From: JAEUPI01 sp963814435
Lineage (GTDB): Bacteria; Pseudomonadota; Gammaproteobacteria; Burkholderiales; Burkholderiaceae_C
Assembly (NCBI GenBank): GCA_963814435.1
Contig: CAWFCV010000024.1
Coordinates: 206,020-270,019 of the forward strand
Reading direction: 5' to 3'
DNA: 64,000 nt
Part shown: piece by piece, positions 10,207 through 19,377 of the stretch
How positions within the stretch are numbered: position 1 is the first letter of the stretch
Layout: each line of letters starts with the position of its first letter
Program-made: the position numbers and the translations under genes
The notes under the pieces: model-generated
What the model was told of the DNA's origin: nothing
Databases searched by the model: none
Seen by the model: the letters and a program-made list of their open reading frames with translations, nothing else

Positions 10207-10223
10207 AGTTCAGCACGTGAATT
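10207..10223. promoter_or_regulatory. Candidate MarR operator 1
   Basis: Imperfect inverted repeat AGTTCA-N5-TGAATT, 35 bp upstream of the echA start (10172). It resembles operator 2, with the same AGTTCA half-site. Binding by the MarR protein at 1763-2275 is inferred. Confidence 0.45.
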
Positions 10224-10310
10224 AAATACCTAGGGCAAACCCGGAGAATTCGAGGTAGTGCCTCAGTGGAAGAATGGCGCATTCGCCGCCGACCGCCCAC
10301 GGGTCGATGT

Positions 10311-10328
10311 AGTTCACATTGTTGAACT
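10311..10328. promoter_or_regulatory. Candidate MarR operator 2
   Basis: Perfect 6-bp inverted repeat AGTTCA-CATTGT-TGAACT, 38 bp upstream of the amidohydrolase start. An 18-bp dyad of this form is typical of MarR sites. Together with operator 1 it would let one regulator control both divergent units. Confidence 0.55.
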
Positions 10329-10365
10329 TAAAGTCGATCCACCTGCCCGCATTGGAGGCTCGCCG

Positions 10366-11229
10366 ATGAAGACCGCTGACCTGATCGCGATCGACACCCA
10401 CACCCACGCCGAGGTGTCGTGCTGGAATCCGTTCGACCACTACGGCGAGGAGTACGACCGCGCGGCCGACAAGTACTTCGGCAGCAACCGCCGGCCGACG
10501 ATCGACGAGACGGTGGCCCACTACCGCGAGAAGAAGATCGGCCTGGTGATGTTCACGGTCGACAGCGAGGCCCAGCTCGGCCGCCGCCGCATCCCGAACG
10601 AAGAGATCGCCGAGGCGGCGCAGAAGAACGCCGACATGATGATTGCGTTCGCCAGCATCGACCCGCACAAGGGCAAGATGGGCGCGCGCGAGGCACGCCG
10701 GCTGATCGACGAACACGGCATCAAGGGCTTCAAGTTCCACCCCACCGTGCAGGGCTTCATGCCCTACGACAAGATGGCCTGGCCGATCTACGAGGTGATC
10801 GCGGAACACAAGCTGCCGGCGATCTTCCACAGCGGCCATTCGGGCATCGGCAGCGGCATGCGCTGCGGCGGGGGCCTGAGGCTGCAGAACAGCAACCCGA
10901 TGCTGCTGGAAGACGTGGCGATCGACTTTCCCGACATCCAGATCGTCGTCGCGCATCCGAGCTGGCCGTGGCAGGACGAGGCGCTGAGCCTCGCGCTGCA
11001 CAAGCCCAACGTGTGGATCGACCTGTCGGGCTGGAGCCCGAAGTACTTTCCGCCGCAACTGGTGCAGTACGCCAACACGCTGCTGAAGGACCGCATGCTG
11101 TTCGGCAGCGACTACCCGCTGATCACGCCCGAGCGCTGGATGGCCGACTTCGACGAGGCCGGCTTCAAGGACAAGGTGAAGCCGCTGATCCTGAAGGAGA
11201 ACGCGAAGCGGCTGCTCGGGCTGACCTAG
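10366..11229 (+). CDS. Amidohydrolase, 4-hydroxyphenyl-beta-ketoacyl-CoA hydrolase type
   Basis: 287-aa TIM-barrel amidohydrolase_2 protein. Metal-binding DTHTHAE is near residues 10-16, FKFHPTVQGF near 124, FHSGHSG near 158, AHPSWPW near 200 and the late Asp of LFGSDYPL near 245. A strong ribosome site GGAGG (10354-10358) precedes the ATG. Closest by family memory is CouO/PhdC, which thiolytically or hydrolytically releases the acyl chain from beta-keto-hydroxyphenylpropionyl-CoA in the beta-oxidative deacetylation pathway. It is divergent from echA over a 193-bp region with two dyad sites, and ends in a strong terminator. Confidence 0.85.
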   Translation: MKTADLIAIDTHTHAEVSCWNPFDHYGEEYDRAADKYFGSNRRPTIDETVAHYREKKIGLVMFTVDSEAQLGRRRIPNEEIAEAAQKNADMMIAFASIDPHKGKMGAREARRLIDEHGIKGFKFHPTVQGFMPYDKMAWPIYEVIAEHKLPAIFHSGHSGIGSGMRCGGGLRLQNSNPMLLEDVAIDFPDIQIVVAHPSWPWQDEALSLALHKPNVWIDLSGWSPKYFPPQLVQYANTLLKDRMLFGSDYPLITPERWMADFDEAGFKDKVKPLILKENAKRLLGLT

Positions 11230-11230
11230 A

Positions 11231-11262
11231 ACGACAACGGCACCTTGCGGTGCCGTTGTCGT
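11231..11262 (+). terminator. Rho-independent-type terminator after amidohydrolase
   Basis: Perfect 14-bp stem (ACGACAACGGCACC/GGTGCCGTTGTCGT) with a TTGC loop, beginning 1 bp after the stop codon. T-rich DNA follows a few bases later. It separates this gene from the opposing tRNA pair. Confidence 0.85.
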
Positions 11263-11282
11263 GCCGTTCTTGCTGTTGTTGT

Positions 11283-11358
11283 TGGCGACCCCTAGGGGAT
11301 TCGAACCCCTGTTACAACCGTGAAAGGGTCGTGTCCTAGGCCTCTAGACGAAGGGGTC
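11283..11358 (-). tRNA. tRNA-Glu (TTC)
   Basis: 76 nt with encoded CCA. Acceptor stem AGGGGTC paired with GACCCCT, anticodon loop CTTTCAC (TTC), T-arm GGGTTCGAATCCC. It is second in the tRNA-Ala/tRNA-Glu pair downstream of gltX, on the same strand. Confidence 0.97.
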
Positions 11359-11391
11359 AGAAAACTTCGTCGACTCGATGCGCGCTGTCGA

Positions 11392-11467
<76 letters not shown>

Positions 11468-11513
11468 AACGGGCACAACGACGCGCATCAAGCGAGAGCA
11501 AGATTATAACGGG

Positions 11514-12919
11514 TCAAATCAGCACGGCCTGCAGCCGCTGAAGCACCTGTTCGCGGTCGTACAAGGCCAGCACCGCGTCGATGGCCGGTGTCTGGCTGCG
11601 GCCGCACACCGCCACGCGCACCGGCGGCGCCAGCTGCGGCATCTTGAGCTTGTGCTGCGCCAACGTGTCCTTCATCGCCTGTGCGATCGACGCCTTGTCC
11701 CACGGCCCCTGCGCCAGCCGCTCACGCAATGAGGCCAGTGCCGGCTTCACCGCGTCGGTGAGGTGCGTCGCGCGGTCGGCCCCCGTCGGCGTGGGCGCCA
11801 GGTCGAACATCGCCAGCCAGTCGGCCAATTCGATCAGCGTGGCGCAGCGGTCTTTCAGCAGCCCGCAGCGCGCGGCCAGGCGAGGGTCGGCCGCATCGGC
11901 GACGACGCCGCGCCGTGCCAGGTGCGGCACCACCAGGCCGGCCAGTCGCGCGTCGGCCGCGACCTTGATGTGGTGCGCGTTGACCCACGCGAGCTTGGCC
12001 GGATCCCATTGCGCCGGGCTCCTGGCCATGTGGCTGCCGTCGAACCACTGCACCATCTGCTCGCGCGTGAAGAGCTCCTCGTCGCCGTGGCTCCAGCCCA
12101 GGCGCGCCAGGTAGTTGAGCATCGCCTCGGGCAGATAGCCCGCCTCCTGGTAGGCCATCACGCTGACCGCGCCGCGGCGCTTGGACAGCTTGAGCCCGTC
12201 TTCGCCGAGGATGATCGGGCAGTGGCCGAACAGCGGCAACGGCGCACCCAGCGCGCGGAAGATGTTGATCTGCCACGGCGTGTTGTTGATGTGCTCGTCG
12301 CCGCGAAAGACATGCGTGATCGCCATGTCCCAGTCGTCCACCACCACGGCGAAGTTGTAGGTCGGGGCACCGTCGGGGCGCAGGATGATCAGGTCGTCGA
12401 TCTCCTCGTTGCTGATGCTGATCGGGCCTTTGACCAGATCGTCCCAGGCGACGTGGCCGTGCGCCGGGTTGGCGAAGCGCACCACGGGCTGCACGCCGTC
12501 GGGCGGCAGCGGCAAGGTTCTGCCGGTTTGGGGCCGCCAGCGGCCGTCGTAGCGTGTCTTCTCGCCGCGCTGCGCGCTGCGCCTTCGCGCATCGCCTCGA
12601 GTTCGCCGGGCGTGCAGTAGCAGCGGTAGGCCGTGCCCGCCGCGAGCATCTGATTCACCACCGCGTGGTAGCGTTCGAGGCGCTGCATCTGGTAGATCGG
12701 GCCTTCGTCGTAGTCCAGGCCGAGCCAGCGCATCGCATCGAGGATCTGATCGACCGAGTCCTGCGTCGAGCGTGCGACGTCGGTGTCCTCGATGCGCAGC
12801 ACGAACGTGCCGCCATGGTGGCGCGCGTAGGCCCAGGAGTACAGCGCGGTGCGTGCCGTGCCCAGGTGCAGGAAGCCGGTGGGCGATGGCGCGATGCGGG
12901 TGCGGACCGGGCGCGTCAT
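11514..12919 (-). CDS. gltX: Glutamyl-tRNA synthetase (frameshifted)
   Basis: Charges tRNA-Glu with glutamate. Class I signatures are APSPTGFLHLGTARTAL (HIGH motif as HLGT) near residues 10-26 and LKLSKRRGAVSV (KMSKS as KLSKR) near 245. It starts at ATG 12919, overlapping the metZ stop as ATGA. One frame change near 12575 splits the N-terminal ~113 aa from the rest; corrected length is about 468 aa, normal for GltX. An essential gene, so the break is probably a sequence error. tRNA-Ala and tRNA-Glu follow on the same strand. Confidence 0.92.
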
Positions 12920-14143
12920 GCCGGCGGCAGGCCACGCGCGAGGTCGGCCTTCAGGTCTTCCGAGATCTTCCAGGCCCACGGCCAGGCGGATCAGGCCCTG
13001 CGTGATGCCGGCAGCCAGACGCTGGTCCTCGGTGAGCCGGCCATGCGTGGTGCTCGACGGGTGCGTGATCGTGGTCTTGGTGTCGCCGAGGTTCGCGGTG
13101 ATCGAGCAGATGCGCGTGGCGTCGATCACCGCAAAGGCGTTGGCGCGCAACTGCGCGGCGTCGCGACCGCGCACCACGAAGGCCACCACCGGACCGCCGA
13201 TGCCGGCCTGCTGGCGCATCGCCAGCTCGTGCTGCGGATGCGACGGCAGCGCCGGGTGGAACACGCGCTCGACCGCCCGCTGCCCTTCGAGCCAGCGCGC
13301 CAGCTGCAGCGCGCGCGCCGACTGCTCACGCACGCGGATCGACAACGTCTCCAGGCCCTTGAGCACGACCCAGGCATTGAACGGCGACAGCGTGATGCCG
13401 ACGCTGCGCATCGCCGGCATGAGCTTGTCGTCGATCATCGCCTGGCTGCAGCAGATCGCGCCGGCGATCACGCGGCCCTGGCCATCGAGGTATTTGGTGC
13501 CGGAGTGGATCACCACGTCGGCGCCGAGCGCGATCGGCCGCTGCAGTGCCGGCGTGCAAAAGCAGTTGTCCACCGCCAGCAATGCGCCGGCGTCGTGCGC
13601 GATCCGTGCCAGCGCCTCGATGTCGCACACCTCGGTCAGCGGATTGGTCGGCGATTCGGCGAACAGCAGCTTGGTATTCGGGCGCACGGCTGCGCGCCAC
13701 TGCGCCACGTCGGTTTGCGAGACGAAGCTGGTCTGCACGCCGAACCTGGCGAATTCGCCGCCCAGCAGCTTGATCGTCGAGCCGAACACGCTGTGCGAGC
13801 ACACAACGTGGTCGCCGGCCTTCAGCACGCCAAGCACCAGCAGGGCGATCGCGCCCATGCCGCTGGCGGTGGCGATGCAGGCCTGCGCGCCCTCCAGCGC
13901 CGCGAGGCGCCGCTCCATCATCGTCACCGTGGGGTTGGTGAAGCGGCTGTAGATGAAGGCCTCTTCCTCGTTGGCGAAGCGCGCAGCCGCCGTGGCGGCG
14001 TTGGGGTGCACGAAGCTGCTGGTCAGGAACAGCGCCTCGGAGTGCTCGCCCCACTGGCTGGGCGGCAGCCCTTCGCGCACCGCCAGCGTGTCGAGCCGCG
14101 CGTCGCTCGGCAGGTTGACGCGCGGAATGGACTTGTCGGTCAT
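12916..14143 (-). CDS. metZ: O-succinylhomoserine sulfhydrylase (frameshifted at C-terminus)
   Basis: PLP enzyme of the Cys/Met metabolism family making homocysteine from O-succinylhomoserine and sulfide. The PLP-lysine motif VVIHSGTKYLDGQGR is near residue 205, with SGMGAIALLVLGVLKAGD near 95. The family sequence continues to RLAVGLEDL, then shifts near 12962. One added base gives the normal ending ...KADLARGLPPA and a stop at 12916-12918 that overlaps the gltX ATG. About 409 aa. The start overlaps the purF stop as ATGA. Confidence 0.9.
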
Positions 14144-15645
14144 GATGCTTCGGTGGCGCCCTGCAGCGCCAGGCGCGTGCGCGGGTCACCATCGTCGTCG
14201 TCGGAGCTGGGCGCGCGATCGACGGCCGGGCCGATGTCGCCGGTGATGTAGTGGCCGTCGAAGCAGGAGGCCTCGAAGCCGTCGAGCTTCGGGTTGAGGG
14301 CGCCGACCACGCGCTTCATCGCATCGACGTCCTGGTAGATCAGCGCGTCGGCGCCGATGAACTGGCGGATCTCCTCGATGCTGCGGTCGTGCGCGATCAG
14401 CTCTTCCTTGGTCGGCATGTCGATGCCGTAGACGTTCGGAAAGCGCACCGGCGGCGCGGCCGAGGCCATGTAGACCTTGCGCGCACCGGCCTCGCGCGCC
14501 ATCTGCACGATCTCCTTGCTGGTGGTGCCGCGCACGATCGAGTCGTCGACCAGCAGCACGTTGCGACCGCGGAACTCCTGCACGATCGCATTGAGCTTCT
14601 GCCGCACCGAGCGGCGGCGCACCGCCTGCCCGGGCATGATGAAGGTGCGGCCGACGTAGCGGTTCTTCACGAAACCCTCGCGGTAGGGCTTGCCGATCTT
14701 CTGCGCCAGCTGCATCGCGCTCGGCCGGCTGGATTCCGGGATCGGGATCACCACGTCGATCTCCGACGGCGGCATCGTCGAGATCAGTCGCTGCGCCAGC
14801 GTCTCGCCGAGGTTGAGCCGCGCCTGGTAGACCGAGATGCCGTCGATCACCGAATCGGGCCGAGCCAGGTAGACGTACTCGAACATGCAGGGGTACAAGC
14901 GTGGCTGGTCGGCACACTGCCGGGCGTGCACGTTGCCCTGCAGGTCGATGAAGATCGCCTCGCCCGGCGCGACGTCGCGCTCGACGCCATGTCCGGTGCC
15001 CTCGAGCGCGACGGTCTCGCTGGCGACCATGATCTCCGCGCCGGCGGCGGTTTGCGCGCGGCCGAAGACCAGTGGTCGGATGCCGTAGGGATCGCGAAAC
15101 GCCAGCAGGCCGTGCCCGGCGATCAGCGCGACGACGGCGTAAGAACCCCGCAGGCGCCGGTGCACCGCCTGCACGGCGCTGAAGATCGCCTCGGGTGCCA
15201 GCACCTTGTCGCGGCCGGCGCGCTCGATCTCGTGCGCAAGCACGTTGATCAGCACCTCGGTGTCGCTGCCGGTGTTGATGTGGCGGCGGTCGACATCGAA
15301 CAGCTCCTGCTTCAGCGCCGCGGCGTTGGTCAGGTTGCCGTTGTGCACCAGCACGATGCCGTACGGCGCGTTGACGTAGAACGGCTGCGCCTCCTCCTCG
15401 CTGTAGGCATTGCCCGCCGTCGGGTAGCGCACCTGGCCCAGGCCCACGTTGCCCGGCAGCGCGCGCATGTTGCGCGTGCGGAAGACGTCGCGCACCATGC
15501 CGCGCGCCTTGTGCATGAAGCACTTCGTCCCCAGCATCGTGACGATGCCCGCAGCGTCCTGGCCGCGATGCTGCAGCAGCAGCAAGGCGTCGTAGATCAG
15601 CTGATTGACCGCTGAGGGCGAGATCACACCGACGATGCCGCACAT
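14140..15645 (-). CDS. purF: Amidophosphoribosyltransferase
   Basis: First committed step of purine synthesis: PRPP plus glutamine to phosphoribosylamine. The N-terminal Ntn glutaminase domain starts MCGIVGV, so Cys2 is the nucleophile after Met removal. HNGNLTNA is near residue 101, and the PRTase PRPP loop VLLVDDSIVRGTTS is near 363-376. 501 aa, full length and intact. The last ~25 residues are Asp-rich and variable. It sits between cvpA and metZ as in other Burkholderiales. Confidence 0.97.
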   Translation of the reverse strand: MCGIVGVISPSAVNQLIYDALLLLQHRGQDAAGIVTMLGTKCFMHKARGMVRDVFRTRNMRALPGNVGLGQVRYPTAGNAYSEEEAQPFYVNAPYGIVLVHNGNLTNAAALKQELFDVDRRHINTGSDTEVLINVLAHEIERAGRDKVLAPEAIFSAVQAVHRRLRGSYAVVALIAGHGLLAFRDPYGIRPLVFGRAQTAAGAEIMVASETVALEGTGHGVERDVAPGEAIFIDLQGNVHARQCADQPRLYPCMFEYVYLARPDSVIDGISVYQARLNLGETLAQRLISTMPPSEIDVVIPIPESSRPSAMQLAQKIGKPYREGFVKNRYVGRTFIMPGQAVRRRSVRQKLNAIVQEFRGRNVLLVDDSIVRGTTSKEIVQMAREAGARKVYMASAAPPVRFPNVYGIDMPTKEELIAHDRSIEEIRQFIGADALIYQDVDAMKRVVGALNPKLDGFEASCFDGHYITGDIGPAVDRAPSSDDDDGDPRTRLALQGATEAS

Positions 15646-15675
15646 GATTGGGTTTCCTCGGGCGAATGAACGGGT

Positions 15676-16173
15676 CTAGGCCGGCAGGTGACGGGCGACG
15701 TCGGGCGGCAGGATGGGTTTGATGCCCGCCAGCAGCACACCGAGCCACGCCGCGCCATGGGAAGTCTGCCACGCATGGTTGCGCACTGCCGGAGTGAACG
15801 AAACCACCGTCGCCAGCGCCAGCAGCACGATCACCCCGCGCGCCAGGCCGAACACCCCGCCCAGCGCGCGATCGACCGCCGTCAACGGTGTGGCATGCAC
15901 CAGCATGCGGATCAGCCGCGCCAGCAGCGTCCAGACGATCAGCGCGGCGATGAAGACCAGCGCGAACGACGCACCGAGATTCAGGCTTGAACCGGGTGCG
16001 CCGATCGGCAGGTGTGGCGCGATCCAGGGCGAGGCGAATTGCGCGGCCACGTAGGCCGCCACCCAGCCCAGCAGCGACAGCACCTCGAACACCAGACCGC
16101 GCACCAGGCCGACGATCACCGAGACCAGCGCCACCGCCAGCAACGCCCAGTCGACCCAGCCGATCGTGCTCAT
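15676..16173 (-). CDS. cvpA: CvpA family membrane protein
   Basis: 165-aa inner-membrane protein with four predicted membrane segments (about 8-25, 30-50, 68-90 and 107-127). The start MSTIGWVDWALLAVALVSVIVG is typical of CvpA, the protein needed for colicin V production and envelope homeostasis, and is the usual neighbour of purF. ATG 16173 is chosen because the family begins there and the SPOR stop is only 4 bp upstream. Confidence 0.92.
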   Translation of the reverse strand: MSTIGWVDWALLAVALVSVIVGLVRGLVFEVLSLLGWVAAYVAAQFASPWIAPHLPIGAPGSSLNLGASFALVFIAALIVWTLLARLIRMLVHATPLTAVDRALGGVFGLARGVIVLLALATVVSFTPAVRNHAWQTSHGAAWLGVLLAGIKPILPPDVARHLPA

Positions 16174-16177
16174 GAGG

Positions 16178-17008
16178 CTACAGCGTGTACACGGCGGCCG
16201 GCAGTCCGGCGGCCTTGAGCGTGGCGGCAGCCTTCTCGGCCTCGTCGCGCGCCGGGAACGGGCCGACGCGCACGCGGATGCGCTTGGCACCATCGATCTC
16301 GATCACCTGCGTGTAGCTCTTCAGGCCGAGCTTCTCGACGCGCTGGCGCATGTCGCGCGCGGCCGAAGCCTCGGCGTACGCCGCCACCTGCACCACGAAG
16401 CGGCCGGCCGTCACGTCGGTCTTGTCTTCGGCAGCCGACGCCGCGGCACCGGCTTTGCCGGAGGAGACCACGGGCTCGCTGGACTTGCCAGCGCCGGTCC
16501 GCGCGGTGGCCACCGACGTGGCGGGTGACCTCGGTTCCACCGGCTTGCCCTCCAACAAGGCGCTGGCGCGCTTGCCGTCGTCGGCCGCTGGCGCGGGCGG
16601 CGCCTTGGCCACGCCGGGCGATGGCAGCGTCGGCGCAGGAGACTCCACGCTCTTGGTCGCAGCGGCCGGTGCCGCGTCGCGCTTCGGCTCGGGCGCACGC
16701 TCGCTGATCACGCCGCTGCTCACGCGCGGCGTGGTCGCCGCCGCCGAGGCCACGCGCGGTGGTGGCAGCGGCAACGACGGCGCGTTTTCCTTGCGCGGGA
16801 TGTCGATCGGGATGTCCACCGCAATCGGCCGCGGCTGGGTCTCGAACAGCAGCGGGAAACCGATCACGCCGACGCCGAGCAACACCGCGGCGCCGATCAG
16901 GCGCCGACGGGCCCGTGCACGCGCGGCCTGCACCGGATCGACCACCGCGGCGCCGGCACGCTCGGCACCCGATGGCTCTTGACCCTTGAGGAACGAAAAC
17001 AGACCCAT
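16178..17008 (-). CDS. SPOR-domain cell-division protein (DedD/FtsN-like)
   Basis: 276 aa. A short cytoplasmic tail is followed by one membrane helix (about 37-55, RLIGAAVLLGVGVIGFPLLF) and a long Ala/Pro-rich periplasmic linker. The C-terminal SPOR domain (about 200-276) has RFVVQVAAYAE, YTQVIEIDGAKRIRVRVGPF and two alpha-beta units. SPOR domains bind denuded septal peptidoglycan. The position folC-SPOR-cvpA matches dedD in related genomes. Confidence 0.9.
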   Translation of the reverse strand: MGLFSFLKGQEPSGAERAGAAVVDPVQAARARARRRLIGAAVLLGVGVIGFPLLFETQPRPIAVDIPIDIPRKENAPSLPLPPPRVASAAATTPRVSSGVISERAPEPKRDAAPAAATKSVESPAPTLPSPGVAKAPPAPAADDGKRASALLEGKPVEPRSPATSVATARTGAGKSSEPVVSSGKAGAAASAAEDKTDVTAGRFVVQVAAYAEASAARDMRQRVEKLGLKSYTQVIEIDGAKRIRVRVGPFPARDEAEKAAATLKAAGLPAAVYTL

Positions 17009-17078
17009 GCACTGCGCCCAGCGCGTGACGATCGGTCTTCAGGACGGTGCGACGCACCAGGGACCTGGATGACGGCGA

Positions 17079-18374
17079 TCAGCCCAGGTGCCGGGCCGCT
17101 GTTCGCGGCAGGCCGTCCTTCAGCACGCCGCCCACGGTGTAGAAGGAGCCGAAGACGACGATTCTATCAGCGGGGTCGGCCCGCTCGAGTGCTGCGCGCA
17201 GTGCTGCGCTCGGCGTGTCGTGCAGGCTGATGCTCACGTCGCGTGCGGCAACGGCCTGGCGCACCTGCGGTTCGAGCGCACACGCGGTGGCCGCGCGCGG
17301 CAGCGGCAGATCGGTGAGATACCAGGCATCGACGAGTGGTGCGAGGTGCCGTAACGCGGAAGCGATGTCCTTGTCGGCCATCACGCCGAACACCGCGTGG
17401 GTGCGCGGAAAGAAACCCATCTGGTCGAGGTTGGCCGCCAGCGCGGCCACCGACTGCGGGTTGTGGGCCACGTCCAGCACGACGGCCGGTTGCCCCGGCA
17501 CGATCTGGAAACGGCCCAGCAGTTCGACCAGCGCGAGGCCCTGGCGCACCGCCTGCGCGCTGACCGGCACGCGCGCGCGCAGCGACTCCAGCGCGGCCAG
17601 CGCGCCGGCCGCATTGAGCAGCTGGTTGGCACCGCGCAGCGCCGGATAGGCCAGGGCGTGGTAACGCCGGCCACGCCCGCTCCAGGCCCATTGCTGGCGG
17701 TCGCCCTGCACGTTGAAGTCACGCCCAAGCAGCCACAGGTCGGCACCGATCGTCTCGGCGGCGTCGATCACGCTGCGCGGCGGCTGTGGATCGCTCACGA
17801 TCGCCGGCTTGCCGGCGCGCAGGATGCCGGCCTTCTCGCGCCCGATCGATTCGCGGTCGTTGCCGAGCCATTCGGTATGGTCGAGCGCGATGCTGGTGAT
17901 CACCGCGCAGTCGGTGTCGAAGGCGTTCACCGCGTCCAGGCGGCCGCCCAGGCCGACCTCGAGGATCACCAGGTCGAGCGACGCGTGCTGGAACGCGCGC
18001 GCGATCGCCAGCAACGTGAATTCGAAGTAGGTGAGCGTGATGTCGCCGCGCGCGGCCTCCACCGCTTCGAAATGCGGCACCAGCGTTTCGGCACTGGCCA
18101 TCGCGCCGTTGATGCGGCAGCGCTCCTCGAACCGCACCAGGTGCGGCTTGATGTGCAGCCCCACCCGGTAGCCGGCCTGCACGGCGATCGACTCGATCAT
18201 CGCGCAGGTCGATCCCTTGCCATTGGTGCCGGCCACGGTGATCACCGGCGCGTCGAAGCCGATGGCGAGCCGCCCGCGCACGATCCGCATGCGATCGAGC
18301 GTGAAGTCCATGGTTTTCGGGTGCAGGCGCTCGCAATGCGCGAGCCAGTCGTCGAGGGTGCGCGGGGCGTTCAT
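17079..18374 (-). CDS. folC: Bifunctional folylpolyglutamate/dihydrofolate synthase
   Basis: 431 aa, Mur-ligase fold. The P-loop is VAGTNGKGSTCAM near residues 46-58, with GLGGRLDAVNAFD near 145 and DVAHNPQS near 312. It adds L-glutamate to dihydropteroate and to folates. ATG 18374 (MNAPRTLDDWLAHCERLHP) is chosen from the family start. A 130-bp spacer without a recognisable gene separates it from accD. Confidence 0.94.
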   Translation of the reverse strand: MNAPRTLDDWLAHCERLHPKTMDFTLDRMRIVRGRLAIGFDAPVITVAGTNGKGSTCAMIESIAVQAGYRVGLHIKPHLVRFEERCRINGAMASAETLVPHFEAVEAARGDITLTYFEFTLLAIARAFQHASLDLVILEVGLGGRLDAVNAFDTDCAVITSIALDHTEWLGNDRESIGREKAGILRAGKPAIVSDPQPPRSVIDAAETIGADLWLLGRDFNVQGDRQQWAWSGRGRRYHALAYPALRGANQLLNAAGALAALESLRARVPVSAQAVRQGLALVELLGRFQIVPGQPAVVLDVAHNPQSVAALAANLDQMGFFPRTHAVFGVMADKDIASALRHLAPLVDAWYLTDLPLPRAATACALEPQVRQAVAARDVSISLHDTPSAALRAALERADPADRIVVFGSFYTVGGVLKDGLPRTAARHLG

Positions 18375-18504
18375 GCAGGCGTGGATTGGAAGGCCGGCGC
18401 GCTGGCTGCGCGCGGGCGCGGGCTTCAGGCGGCGGCGGGCGGTTCCCAAGCCGACCGAGCGCCTTGTCGGAAGGCAGCCAACGCGGGGCGCGTCGCGGCG
18501 AGCA

Positions 18505-19377
18505 TCAGGCCACCGCGTCGGCGCTCTGGCGCATCAGCATCGCCAGCAGCCTCGGAATGGCCGGGCGCAACTGGCGGCGGTCGAGGATCATGTCGAGCGC
18601 GCCCTTGCCGAGCAGGAACTCGGCGCGCTGGAAGCCTTCGGGCAACTTCTCGCGCACGGTGTTCTCGATCACCCGCGGACCGGCAAATCCGATCAGCGCC
18701 TTGGGTTCGGCGATCACGATGTCGCCGACGAACGCGAAGCTGGCCGACACGCCGCCCATGGTCGGGTCGGTCAGCACGCTGATGTAGGGCAGTTTGGCCT
18801 TCGCCAGTTTGGTGAGCGCGGCATTGGTCTTGGCCATCTGCATCAGGCTCAACAGGCCCTCCTGCATGCGCGCGCCACCGGTGGCGGTGAAACACACGAA
18901 CGCCATCTTCTGCTCGACCGCCGTCTCGACGCCGCGCACGAAACGCTCGCCGACCACGCTGCCCATCGAGCCGCCCATGAAGTCGAACTCGAAGCACGCC
19001 GCCACCAGCGGCACGCTCAGCACCGAGCCGCCCATCACGACCAGCGCATCGGTCTCGCCGGTGGACTCGAGCGCCGCCTTCAAGCGCTCGGGGTACTTCT
19101 TGGCGTCCTTGAACTTCAGCGCGTCGACCGGCATCACCTCCTGGCCGATCTCGAAGCGGCCTTCGGCGTCGAGAAACGCATCGAGCCGCGCGCGTGCGCC
19201 GATGCGGTGGTGGTGGTCGCACTTCGGGCAGACGTTGAGATTCTGCTCGAGGTCGGTGTTGTAGAGCACCGTTTCGCAGGCGGGACACTTGACCCACAGG
19301 CCTTCCGGCACCGAGCGGCGCTCGGACGGATCGGTCTGCTGGATCTTCGGTGGCAGCAGTTTTTCGAGCCAGCTCAT
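18505..19377 (-). CDS. accD: Acetyl-CoA carboxylase carboxyltransferase subunit beta
   Basis: 290 aa, intact. The N-terminal zinc ribbon has CPAC (about 30-33) and CPKC (49-52). The carboxyltransferase core includes FMGGSMGSVVGER, TATGGARMQEG and DPTMGGVSASFA. It forms malonyl-CoA with AccA. The start overlaps the trpA stop as ATGA, the common Burkholderiales trpA-accD junction. Confidence 0.96.
   Translation of the reverse strand: MSWLEKLLPPKIQQTDPSERRSVPEGLWVKCPACETVLYNTDLEQNLNVCPKCDHHHRIGARARLDAFLDAEGRFEIGQEVMPVDALKFKDAKKYPERLKAALESTGETDALVVMGGSVLSVPLVAACFEFDFMGGSMGSVVGERFVRGVETAVEQKMAFVCFTATGGARMQEGLLSLMQMAKTNAALTKLAKAKLPYISVLTDPTMGGVSASFAFVGDIVIAEPKALIGFAGPRVIENTVREKLPEGFQRAEFLLGKGALDMILDRRQLRPAIPRLLAMLMRQSADAVA

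Noticed and set aside
12389..14143. Open frame that appears to fuse metZ to the N-terminus of gltX
   Set aside because: The true metZ end lies in a second frame (stop 12916-12918), overlapping the gltX start as ATGA. Caused by a single-base shift near 12962.
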